NCBI RefSeq assembly: GCF_000150275.1
Contig: NW_002060959.1
Location: forward strand, 1,023,746 to 1,087,745
Source of the DNA: Trichoplax adhaerens
Taxonomy: Eukaryota > Placozoa > Uniplacotomia > Trichoplacea > Trichoplacidae
Direction: 5' to 3'
DNA: 64,000 bases
Numbering within the stretch: position 1 is the first letter of the stretch; each line of letters starts with the position of its first letter. A model generated the notes under the pieces. That model saw nothing but the letters and a program-made list of their open reading frames with translations, did no database searches and was not told the DNA's origin. Both the position numbers and the translations under genes were made by a program. This document shows positions 28,344-40,319 of the stretch, in pieces.

Positions 28344-31300
28344 TTAAGGATTATCCCGCCGTGTAAATTTGACGTAAAATTCTTTATCAGGTCGATAAAC
28401 TGGTAAAGTTTTGTATTTTATATTGCAAACATCGGACTGGAATTGCCAATCGTAATTTTTGATTACATAAGAGATAGTTTCCTAAATTATTAATTAAATA
28501 TAAACATACTTTTCTTTCGCTTGATAATTATAAGTGAAATACGAACATTTTAATTATTACTCATACCTGTAACATCATTTTCATCAGCGTTCTTCCTACA
28601 CATGCACGGCGACCTCCTCCAAATGTCCATATCTTTCGGTTGTTAGAACTGAATCATGATTTTAAAGTGTTAGAATAAAACAGTTGATAACAACCAGATG
28701 TAATTCCTTCCTATTTCTTAAATGTATACTATTACGAGATTAAAATACAAAACATCTTATATTATTTACTCATTTAACCAACGTTCAGGTAAAAATTGAT
28801 CGGGATTGGGAAAAGCAGCTGGATCACGATGAGCTGCATGAGTTAGATATAAAAGAGAACACCCTTTTGGTATTGTAAATCCACTTATGACACCACCCTA
28901 ATAATGAATAAAAAATTATCAACATGTTCATTAGCATTCTAGTCAGGATGGATTTATGTATAAGTAAATACGGTATCTATGTCCTTATAGTAATTACTAA
29001 ATATAGAAAAATTTTCAAATGTATCAGCGCATTTAAATTAAGATGAGTTTCGCACTGTAATTTAAAATAAAAGTAACTCATTTATTCTAGTTGCCATCTA
29101 TGAAGAGCCGTAATATCTCTAATTGATACAAGTTATAAGTAACTTTTGATCAATATGTAATGACAGTATTTCAAATAAATTAGCCCACTGACATTAATAC
29201 AATTATCTTACTTTAATACTCGTATATTACAAAAACAAATTAGTCTACTTCAGTTGTCTACATAAAATCCGTAAATATCTCAAACTAATGTAAGTTAGGC
29301 TGTGTATAATTTGCCATCGCATAGTATAGACAGCATTTCAAATATATCAGTGCATTGATATTAAAATAAGTATTTTGCTACAATATACAGCAAGAAACAA
29401 CTAATCAATTTCAGCTGTGCGCTACCAAAGAATTATAAATATCTCAAAATTGATATACGTTATAGTTAATTTGATATTAAGTTGCTAATTAATTTATTGT
29501 ATAAATTAAAAAATCATCAAATTAGATTCAGTAATGATCAGTTTATAATCAAGAAGGGTGATAATCTAGCTAAATGAAATTCTTGTAAGTATTTTAAGGC
29601 AATACAAGGGGCTAGAGATTAGTAGCCCTCTATCAGTAGAAGCTAGTGAAAAATTTGATAACAGCTTTCAATTACTATATTACTGAAAGTATTGGCAGAA
29701 CATCAAATCAACTAACAATCCTAATCTGTTAGCCTCGACAATAAAAGTTGCTACTAAAAGTACTAAGGCTTCAAAAATTCGTTGGTTCTATATGACATAC
29801 CTTAATAGCTTGCCTTTTACCTCCAATAAATGGCGGATGAAGTCTTTCTATTTCAGTCGTGATAGCATTTAGTAAATCTAAATCATTACGAGCTATGTCA
29901 ACATAACGAGCCTAAAGGGATATAGTTTATATAATTATATCAAAACGCGAATTTGTTGTAAAATTATTTTATGTTCAAACTAGATTCATGTCGGAACGTA
30001 CATGTCCAGTTTTACCAAGTTCGATAAATGTGGAAGCTAAGAGCGATGCTACAGCTTTAGGAGGTAAAGCCGATACAAATAGCAATATGTGGTTTCTCAG
30101 TTCTTCCCTAGACTTGAAGCCGGCATTGGATATGGTCTGGTTGAATCTTTAGCAAAGGTATAACATTGGATGAATACGTAGAGCGTAACCATAATAGTCT
30201 AACTATTCGTACATGACTATAATGTAAACATACTCATTTTTATCAAATCTACACAGTAATTCTTCAATCCTATCTATTAGCTCATCCTATATGATTCAAT
30301 ATAAAATAGAAGTTATTATTCTTATATAAAGTGCGTAAATGACAATCCATATAAAAACGTTAAGTGATATTAAGCGATGTTTAGGGTAAGCTGTTCTATA
30401 ACCTTCGCTTTAATTGCTTTGCCAAATGTTGTAGACCATCCAGTAAAACTTGCGCTTACAGGAATAGAAATCAAGCCTATAATGGATCGTCACGTGTATA
30501 TCGATATATGTTTAATAATCAACTTAGAAATGAAATACCAGTGCTTTATATTTTCTTTTCGGAATAATTACTTATAATTCTACACTTATATATCAATATA
30601 TTATTAATAATTTAGAAATGGAATGCTAATACATTATCTATTCGGCAATAATTACTTGCTATTTCTACATTATAAATGGAACCTATTAAGAAAACTATTT
30701 GATACTACATGGGCATTACTGTGATACAATCATAAAAGACTAAATTTGCATTTATTATGTGAGAATAGAATGGAACGATCATTTATTAAAACTTTATATA
30801 AAATTATTAAAGTTTTATTTACCGTGCCAATGTTCCGTTGTTAACTCAATGATACTATCAATTTCGTGAGTTGATCCAGGATCCAATCCAAGAAATAAAC
30901 AAACGGTAATATAAGAAGCTACTTGCTTGAATTTGGTATACAATGGTACTTCTTTCCTAAGGATTATATGATAGTCGATAATATCAGCTATAACTCAAAC
31001 TTTAACCAAAATCATTAATTTATCATTTAGAAACAAGTGTTTATTATCTACTAATGTGAAAGGAATTGCTAACATTACACGGGTGCTAAACTATTCTTTA
31101 ATTTTTTTTAGCAACCAAGTTGAGTTATGGCCATCAAAATAAAATCTATGTCAGTTGAATGATATACTTGTAACTATGACAGTTTATCTCGTCTATTGTT
31201 CTCTTTGATAAAGAAATACTATCAAAGCAACCTTATTTTACTTCTGTACTCGTAATTATGAAAAGCGACAGCTCAGCCGATTTACATTGGCATCAAGAAA

Positions 31301-33481
31301 GCCTTAAATTATACCATTAATTTTGCAATCAATGCTTAGTTCTATATTACAATGATATAGAAAATATTAATTAAAGATGAAATTTCTGTTTCTACAATCG
31401 AGACAACAATAGTAGTGTGCTCTAAGCAAGCAAAACTACAATATATCGAAGTTAACTGAGAGCTTGAATGCTTGTTATAGAGGTTGGTCCATTGTAAACA
31501 ATCATTGCAGAAATATCATTCTATAATACCGCAGTTCAACAATGGACTGGCGAAATATTAGGGTATTGTATTAGAATTTGGTAAGTATAGAAATTGATTA
31601 ACATAATTTGTTATTGCTAACAAATACTAACAATTCTAATAATTGATGACAACAATCTATATTATTCGCTATCTTACTCATGTTCGAGGCTGCCAAGGAG
31701 ATTTTCTAATATCCTAACAAATGAATAAAAAGTTGATAATTAGAAGGAAACGATGTCATAACATCTGTAAATGAAGAGTATTGAAAAATAACAGCAAAAA
31801 GTAACGGCAGAAATAGATCAACAATTGCTGATTGAATTTTAGTGATACAGCACTGAAAGAGTAGATGATTTGGACACAAAGTACACCAGAATGATATCCA
31901 AGCAAAGAAACAATAACGAAAAAAATTGATGTTTCCGATTATCATTTCGACTCTACATTAGTCTACCAAATAAAAGGATTTATTACCAATTCTCATATAT
32001 ACGTACTCTATCTTATTTTGAGTGATATCTAACTTAGCTACACTAAAGTATAATTGAAATAAATTTGAGTGCAATCGATTCTTTAACTTACTTATGAATC
32101 ATAGGGCCACATAACCTAGCTAGTTGATCAGGATCTAGACATTTGCCAAGTACAGCTTTGACTCGAGTAGCTTCTTTATCTGTAATCAATTCTGATGTTA
32201 CTGTACTTTATTAAATAAGCGATTTTTGAATTATTCTATCAAGTTCAAAGCATTACCAAAACTAAAATCGATACAGCATGTAAAATTAATAACTCGTAAG
32301 AATTGCCAAAGCAGTGTAATATCGGTAGCAAAATAACATCGTTACTTTCTTTAATGCTATATTAGTACAAGATTGCATTCTTTCAGTAGTCAATGGTTAG
32401 AATAATAACTTACAAGGAATGTACAGAAATAAAATAGACCTAACATATAATCGATTTTCTTATCAGCCTGATTGTATTATCAAACTCTCTTACGCCTAAA
32501 TTGATTTATCTTACGAAACTATTGATAATACTACCCATGTAGATCAAGTCAATGTGATACTAAAAGAATTATCGTATGAAGAGACAACGAAGCTATTAAA
32601 TTTTTAATTTTAAAAATTATTGAAGTACGCCAAGTGTATATTTTAAATCTACTACCCTGACACATATTGTACTAATATCTATGTTATGACCCTTTTACAT
32701 TCAGTTAATTAATGCTGGCTTAATACATAACAACCATCATCTTCAATATTATGATCCAATAAAATGTAACTTAAATATCTTATCACGCTACTGCTTAGAG
32801 ATATAGCATGACTTGATGCAAGTTATTGCGTAGATCGTATGAAATTGGCAAATACCGTCATAAAATAAAATAATTATTATTATTCAAAATAGTGATGTGA
32901 TTGCCTTGGACGTTGATACGGTCTTATCAATTCTACCGTTAAGGCTGATTAAACTGGTATTAGCAGTACTAACAACTTAATTTAGGATCAAAATTGAAGG
33001 CATTACTAGCATTAATCGTCAATTGAACTAGCTGGTTTATGTTACCGTTATAATGCAAGATATTTTCTCCCCATAACGCTTTATAACGATACTCCATATC
33101 ATAAGTACCATTTGTATCTAAAAAGAAGAAGAAAATGAATAGATCAGCATGTGTTGTTAACTGCATTTTTAGTTTTCCTTTTTATTGGTATCAATAATAC
33201 TGTTAGGCAGGAAAATCCGTTTAATGATTGCAATAAGATGGTACACCTAGCAAAAAGTAGACTGATCAAAAATAATTCTAGCCACTTTTCTTACCATTTA
33301 GTAATTGCTGCACTGCATCATACGATGCAAGAAAGATTGTCTGCCGATTGAGTAATCTACTCTGGAATATTCTACCATATTTTTGGATGTGGTTATTGAC
33401 AAACTTCAACGAATCATTAGCAAATTCTAAACTGCGATCACCAATAATGGGCATGCCAATATGACCGGGAACTTTAGCCAT
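28344..33481 (-). CDS. Cytochrome P450, CYP26-like
   Basis: Minus-strand exons, 5' to 3': 33295-33481, 33046-33117, 32092-32179, 30823-30956, 30403-30476, 30234-30286, 30002-30146, 29801-29911, 28770-28897, 28567-28648, 28344-28481; 1212 nt, 403 aa from the ATG used. Seen: VPGHIGMPIIGD (the proline hinge), KYGRIFQSRLL, helix-I region LLFVSALPPKAVAS at about 220, ExxR as TEIERLHPPF at about 270, PERW, and the haem loop FGGGRRACVG with the axial Cys at about 347. The C-terminus (DWQF.. TLPVYRP) resembles CYP26. P450s of this group are ER-bound haem monooxygenases; the substrate here is unknown. Helix I lacks the usual A/G-G-x-D/E-T. The frame stays open upstream of the ATG to an AG near 33518 and adds a mildly hydrophobic stretch, so a membrane-anchor exon may be missing from this model. 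Confidence 0.88.
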
Positions 33482-34867
33482 GTAGACAGATGAAACGATA
33501 GAGGAGACGAATGGAAATACACGTAGACTATAGCAAAATCAAAGCTAAATTAAAAATGCAATGACTTGACTATCTTCAACTGGAATTAGAAAAGTTCAAT
33601 TTGATCGCGGTTAGTCTATTGAGTTGACGTTGAATCTGAGATTCTTCTGACAAGAGTAATTAATTTATAAAGTAATGCGATATAGAAATAACGTTGTCAA
33701 TCAATTAATTTGATGCACATTGTTGACGGAATGAAAATGACCGTTGTACAGTTTCCAATCTGACAGCTTTTAACTCAAACTCAAGCCTATTCTTCAATAG
33801 TATGCTTGGCCAATAGCAGTCATAGAGCCAAATTTAGGCATTATTAACATGGATACTTTGCTCCCCACTGCAATTGGGCCACGGCCTCTTGCTTGTAATA
33901 CACGGCAAGGTTGAAGTTGTCAAACCTTGGTAAGCCTGACAAACGAATTAATTCAATCAATTAAATTGGAAGAAATCGACTAAAGTTGGAGCAACATTCC
34001 GGACATGCAGGCTGTTGACTACCTATGAAGTAACAACCCTTAAGCCTAAATAACTGAATATCATGTAACGATATCACGATTATTTAATACTGTACAGTTG
34101 ATAGATAAAGGTTGGTTTAGCTTGACCTACATCCTTCAATACAATGCATTCTTATCAGTGATCAAATAGTCCACAATCTTATCTATCTGCAGTATAATAG
34201 GTAGTGGGCCATAGGTTACAATAGGAGAACAATCGACAAACTAACTTGTATTGTTGTCCTTCATTAGAATAAACGATTGGATATACTACAGTATAGTATA
34301 CACTCAGCGCACACTACAAATGTAACCGGATGACAAGTTGAAATCTATTCGATGTTCGATGAAATGTACCAGTCACAGATAGGAGCGAACCTCCTGTGGA
34401 AATAAAAACTTTGACTACATACATTGCGTTATTGACGCTACTTGCGAAGAAGACATGACTAGGAATAGGATGCGATGGGCTGTAATACTGCACTACAGTA
34501 AGATATATTGGAGGATGTCGGCAGTATCCATGTCTGGAGATGAGATTGTTCTATTTTAATGGCCGATCGATAGCTGATAGACTTACGATGTCCATCGCCG
34601 TTATGACTTTTATCCATGCACTTTCTCTGCTCTTTTTCAGAAATTGCTATCACAGAAGACCATCGCTCATGTCGAAAGTTGACGACAGAATGGATGGCGT
34701 CTCAAAGTGCTCATTGAAGAGTATCGAATAGGTTTTGAGAATGTGCTCTTTGTGATATGAATTAAGTCATGATGAAGCGCATTGACAGGCTAGAGAGTGC
34801 ACGACATTGACCAGACATGCTATCAATAATTAACTGGTTTTCAAAAAATTGCATTGATGCATCTATT

Positions 34868-34914
34868 GGTCAAGTTCAAGTCATGGTCAAGTTCATGTCA
34901 TGGTCAAGTTCATG
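34868..34914. repeat. 17-bp tandem repeat, almost three copies
   Basis: GGTCAAGTTCAAGTCAT is followed by GGTCAAGTTCATGTCAT and then GGTCAAGTTCATGCA. The copies differ by one or two bases. No function is evident; the embedded TCAAGTTCA resembles a nuclear-receptor half-site arrangement only superficially. Confidence 0.75.
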
Positions 34915-35151
34915 CAGTGTCGCCTAATCTCGCCTGTACAATATGTGATGGTGTGATTCATTCATTCAGCTAGTTATGAGCTGAAATAGAGTCCATTTTA
35001 TTATTTCGCCCGCTGTATCAAGCTTGGCGATTGGATTCATTTTTTGCTGTAATACAATATGACATCAAGAGCAGTATAGTATAAAACAATGCAAAAGTGC
35101 CATAACAAAATAGCTTTGAGTAAGACATCCGCCAGTACTTGTGGTAGTAAT

Positions 35152-35231
35152 TTACTTGTAGTAGAACTCCTATGCAAAATGACGGCGAATAGTAAAAATC
35201 GTTGTCATTTTGTATAGAAGTTGTACTAAGT
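35152..35231. repeat. Imperfect hairpin, possible MITE relic
   Basis: The left arm, CTCCTATGCAAAATGAC within about 35152-35183, pairs with the right arm, GTCATTTTGTATAGAAG within about 35202-35231. They are separated by a loop of about 18 bp (GGCGAATAGTAAAAATCG region). Complementarity extends outward through AGTAC/GTACT with a few mismatches and a one-base bulge. It could be a miniature inverted-repeat element or a small structured RNA; nothing else supports either. Confidence 0.5.
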
Positions 35232-35499
35232 CAATACCATCCTTTGCGGCATTGGCGCATCGAATTGTGAACATCCACTTCCAAATGGAATGGGTCTACA
35301 TTAACAGTCAAGGGACTCTCTACCACGGTGGCTCCGCTCGCAGCTTTTCTGGTCCTGTAGTCTCTAGTTCGTCATGACTACAGTATTGACTCGGTACTCC
35401 TGCGGACTGAAAGAAATACGCAGGTGCAGTCCGCGAGGAACGGAAGTGCGCATCCGCATTCCCTTCCATTCCGTAGTTGACCCGCACCATCGATTCGCT

Positions 35500-35720
35500 C
35501 GTACAATACTGTACAGTGTACAGTACAGTACTGGTACTGTACACTGTACACTGTACCAGTACTACAGTGCAAGTACGGTAGTTGCGCCAGTCAGGCAAAA
35601 GATAAACACGTTCAGGCTTGAATCGTGTCAGCATCACCGGTGACCACTGGTACTACAGTACAGTACCGTCTAGTGCAGTCCGTTCCAGTCCGATCCGGTC
35701 CAGTACTGGACTGGACTGCA
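35500..35720. repeat. GTAC palindrome block
   Basis: The same GTACTGTAC/GTACAGTAC words as at the left end of the window. An imperfect palindrome is centred near 35532 (ACAGTACTG|GTACTGTAC), and CAGTCC/GGTCCAGTACTGGA words follow to about 35720. Open frames on both strands here are mirror images caused by the palindromes and are not called as genes. Confidence 0.7.
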
Positions 35721-36322
35721 GTTCGGCGTCATGACACAGAAAGGAAAATCTGCAAATGGAGTCTAAGCGGCCTAGCAGGCTAATGCCATCGGCTCCTCGA
35801 TATTCGTCTACTACGGCTTGACGAGTTATGCGTGCTGTAGAGCGAGCGAGAAGAGTTCTCCTATTGCTACCAACGCAAAAAGTGGATCTAAGATTGAGAA
35901 TTGGAGACCCATACGTCTACCTATCCAAGCTTAGGCCAGCTTTCTAGCCTATGCAAGCGACGCCATTACCAACAGTCCAATCACCTGACGACAGCATCTT
36001 CATTGGCGCTGGATCAGCCGTCCAATGATAGTAGGTCATCTTCCATCTTAAGGTAAGCAAACTTGATCGATAGACTCTCAGATATACGATGAGAAGCATA
36101 CAGTAGTCGCCAATGAAGCAAACTGCAGATGCATACGCGTAGTACGATCATCGTTAGATGCACACCTGCAATAGCCACTCTTATCCATTCCATGGCATTC
36201 ATTTGTCATGGCATGAAAGGATGAGTTATTGACATAGACTAATTCCATCAACAGGTCTAGAAGGGATTCCTAACTTGGTTACATCATCTCAGCAACAAGC
36301 CTTCTACTGGATCGACTGCAAA

Positions 36323-39300
36323 ATGGTAGGCAATAACGAGGATGACGATGTTGTTTGGGATTTTAAAATCTACAACAAAATTAAAAAGGGATCAACCAAA
36401 AGACCCAAGAAAAAAGCAAAAGGACGCAAATTAACGCTGAACATCACTCATTTTACCCGCACCTTTTCAGGTCAGTCAACTGTCGATAGGATAAACAACT
36501 CTTGAATCCATTATACAAGTATTGGACTAAAACCTACATAGTGCAAAATCCAATAGGTGTACAGTAATACTATTATTCGCAATACCTTCTGTACTACATG
36601 CATTCATCAACAACATCAATCTCCACGCGTCGATTCATTGATGCACAACCGACCCATTCTGTACAGTACTGTAATCATCATTTCATAACATAAATTCATA
36701 TCTCTTGTCTTATGCTAGGTTCTACACCGGAGACCTCAAAAAATGCAAATGATAATCCGACTACCAACGATAACGATGATGACGAGGTTATTATCGTATC
36801 AACTCCCCCGTCATCCTTGAGTAACAGCCAAAATTTAAAGAATCAAACCATCAATGGCATTCTCGATCCTATCCCAAGCGATATCAATCAAGAGGATAAG
36901 GATAATCATAACATGATGACAACTCAGACTGGAGCTCAAACTCAATGCAATCATCATCGTGACATTGATGAAGTTTCTAACTGCCCAAGTCGACAGGATA
37001 ATTCAGCTTTCCTTGAAAAAAACAATACAATACATCAATCATCTTCTGCAGACGCCTTCCAAAATAGTGATACACTACAAATGGATCAGGAGAATAGACA
37101 GGATGACGTTGCTGCTAACTCGAACCATGAATCTGTTTGTATCACAGACGAAGAAGGAGAAGATCAGCATAATTCAACGGCTGCAATGGATAACAGTTAT
37201 CTTCATTTGATGGAAGGCAGTGATGACGATATTGATGATCTAGTAGTCATCCAATCGCTAACTAGAGATCCTAGCCATTTACTTCTAGTCAAAAGTGATA
37301 GTGACATTGTTGATGCAGCCAAACAAGATAGCATCCAATCAACGACACAAGATCATGATGATAAAACGGTATCAGATACATCAACACCAATATCCAAGAA
37401 AGCTCCCAAGTTGTCATACTTCCAGAGGACATATCAGTTAGCACAGAAAAGGAAGAAAAGTGACATGCAACAGAGTTCTATCTTGAACTATTTTTCATGC
37501 CCTAACAAAATGGTGACCAAACCTAGCGTAAGCCAAAGCAAGAACAGCAGCCATAATCAGGAAAGTAAGCAATCTAATAAAATACGAAAATCCAACAAAT
37601 GGAATGACCCTAAAGGAAAGAGAAAATGTCCCTTTTATAAGAAAATCACTGGTAATGAGTAGCATATTGGTCGTAAAAATCACACATAGCTAGTGGATTA
37701 ATGTCAGCATGCATAATTAATCGATTCTTATTGTACTAAACTAAATTATCTGATAATTCTACAAGTACCATATACTGTACTAATAATGAACTTACTTCAT
37801 TCTCAATATGATTGCATGTCCTATCAAATAGGTACAACATTTTGCGTTGATGCGTTTAGCTATGGTCCAATCTCTGGCATAACTGCCTACTTTTTAAGTC
37901 ATTTTCATTCGGATCACTACTATGGGCTAAACAAAACTTTTAATGCTAAGCTTTATTGCAACAAGATAACCGCCAATTTGGTCAGTAGAATGTTACATGT
38001 CGAAAAGCAATACATCACAATTTTACCAATGCATCAATCAGTTGTAGTGGATGACGTCGAAGTTACGCTGTTAGACGCTAACCAGTAAGTACAATAAGAT
38101 CTGTTGCTTCTTATGAAAGCCACTTTATGCAGTATTCTAATAGCAAAATCATGACAGAATGATCAATGAAGCCTTTGGAGTAAGTTAATCTCTTCACTTT
38201 TGTAGTTGTCCTGGTTCTGCCATGTTTGTCTTCAGACTACGTAATGGCTCTGTTCACTTACACACAGGTATTGAAGGTTCACCAGAGATATACTTGTATA
38301 CTGTACTTTAGATATTAGTGAATGTGGCTCTGTACAAACGGATAGGTTTAACTCTTCATCATCATCCATATATTGTTGCATTAAATTGAAGACATTTTGT
38401 AGGAGATTTTCGAGCCTCAGAAGAAATGGAAAAATTGGATATACTAAAAAATAGTGTAATATCCGAACTGTATTTAGATACCACGTATGTATAGTATCAT
38501 CAGAAAAATTATCATTAGCTAAACTATTGCCTGCCAAGTGATTTTCAATTGTTCGTATTATCAAAATAATTACTACTACCAGATACTGTGATCCGAGCTA
38601 CGATTTCCCATCGCAAAAATTTGTGCTAGACTATGTATTGGCAACCGTCACCGACGCATTAAAATGTAACAAGCGTTGTTTAGTAGCTTGTGGAACATAT
38701 ACTATTGGTAAAGAAAAAGTTTTTCTAGGTAACATGGGCATTAGTCGTTTTATAGCATTTACCATACTCGTATTAATCAAATTAATTCTACATTAGCCAT
38801 TGCCAGGGCCCTGGAGTGCAAGGTATACGCTCAAAAGAATAAACTTGGAACGTTACAGTGTTTAGAAATTGAGAATTTTAAGACATTATTTACTTCCGAT
38901 CCACATTCTACTTTTCTTCATGTCTTACCAATTTGGTCCGTTAGTGCAAAGGTATGTTTAAATGATTGATAAAATATTTAACTTAGAAAATCGCGTTGAA
39001 ATGTTTTTAATGCGGCCAAGTACTTATTGCAATACTAGATTACAATCTATTATTGCACTTAATTTATGATGATTTGCAGTGCAAAAGTTGATATTAGTAA
39101 GATAATGAAATAAATCCAACATATTTTGATGAAACTGGACGCTAATATGACTATAAAATTTACGATATCCAGTTTCTTAGAAATTATTTAGACCAAAACG
39201 CAGATCAATTTGACTGTGCAATTGGATTTAAACCTACTGGATGGACTCATACGAATAATGTTACTGCTTCTGGAATTGTTGCCAGACAATATGGATCGAT

Positions 39301-39582
39301 ATCCATATACGGTAAGGGCGAAATAGTTTCTATTTGTTACTAATGTTGCCCTCTGTACTCAAAATAGCATTCTGAATGAAAAGATATAAATATAGTTGAT
39401 AATAATTTTTAAATATTATTCCTGATTCCGTAGGTGTACCTTACAGTGAGCACAGCAGTTATAGTGAGATGAGACGATTCGTACAATTTACGAAGCCCCG
39501 AAAAATTATCCCAACGGTTAATGTTGGTTCGCCTGAGAAAAGACGTGAAATGAATATGATCTTTCAGCAATGGCGGTCTTGA
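36323..39582 (+). CDS. DCLRE1A: DCLRE1A/SNM1A DNA cross-link repair nuclease
   Basis: Spliced model: 36323-36470, 36719-37651, 37832-38084, 38206-38267, 38403-38484, 38583-38728, 38797-38951, 39173-39311, 39434-39582; 2067 nt, 688 aa. The N-terminus ([10 protein letters not shown]) resembles the start of human SNM1A. A long disordered acidic region holds two hydrophobic SIM-like motifs (EVIIV, LVVI) and a PIP-box QSSILNYF at residues 301-308. CPFYKKITG then leads into the metallo-beta-lactamase and beta-CASP nuclease: HFHSDH at 384-389, [40 protein letters not shown] and the end PTVNVG. The family digests DNA 5' to 3' past interstrand cross-links in the nucleus. No UBZ-type zinc finger is visible. 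The start was chosen as the first in-frame ATG of an exon whose upstream frame has no other ATG. Confidence 0.94.
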
Positions 39583-40319
39583 AATCACGTGGCCCTGATA
39601 AATCGTATTATCGGTTATGCAAATTTTATTATAAAATGTTGTTTGATGTAAAGTCTTGTAAATTTTATTTAGGCGAGTATCGATTAGATAGTATTATAGT
39701 ATGTTTTTAATGTGACGACCGAAGCATTGTAGAACCTGTAAATATTGAAATCGTCACACTGCTACAATTGCAGTGGCGAGGTCGGATGTTCTATACACTT
39801 GCTCACCAGCAACTTTATAAATCAACTGTAGTACAGTGTAATAACTAAGCAGTTTAAGCGATTTATCAATTTTGAACTTTTTACTTTATTACCATGCAAA
39901 ATCAAGATCACATTGTTTCACAGCATTATTTAAAGCGTCACGACCGATACTAATATGCGCAGGACGTATAGCCAAAGAATTATAGCATAGAAATTTTTCC
40001 GCAAGGAAACAAGCACTAAAGCAAATTAATATCATCATTAGTTCTATCAATTGATGGAAATGATATCATTTAATAATTATACATATTGAGAAATTGCAAA
40101 TCGTTTGTAAGCATATCAGAAATTATAAATGCTTTTAAACATTTAGCTAGACTATATTATCAAAAAATCAAGGATGGATAATGTAGGGAGACGAAGCTCA
40201 CAAACCCTACAGCAACGAACAATTTGACTAAGGCAATAGCTAGTGCACATAATCGATGTTCACATAAGCAATCAAATAAACATAATCAATTCTTTATAAA
40301 CCATGTTTCTGTATCATTT
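39583..40319. other. Intergenic gap between convergent genes
   Basis: About 740 bp between the DCLRE1A stop and the stop of the minus-strand secreted-protein gene. It contains no supported coding sequence. Both 3' ends must lie here. Confidence 0.5.

Larger units (their letters stand above)
33519..36322. other. Intergenic region between P450 and DCLRE1A
   Basis: No complete gene is supported. It holds a 17-bp tandem repeat, an imperfect hairpin, a GTAC palindrome block and a somewhat GC-richer island at about 35.7-36.05 kb, each listed separately. Open frames of 60-105 codons occur on both strands but mirror one another across the palindromes or lack any motif. The region upstream of 36323 should contain the divergently placed promoters of both flanking genes. 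Confidence 0.45.

Noticed and set aside
34868-34914. Nuclear receptor response element
   Set aside because: TCAAGTTCA words arise from a 17-bp tandem repeat, and spacing and orientation do not fit a standard element.
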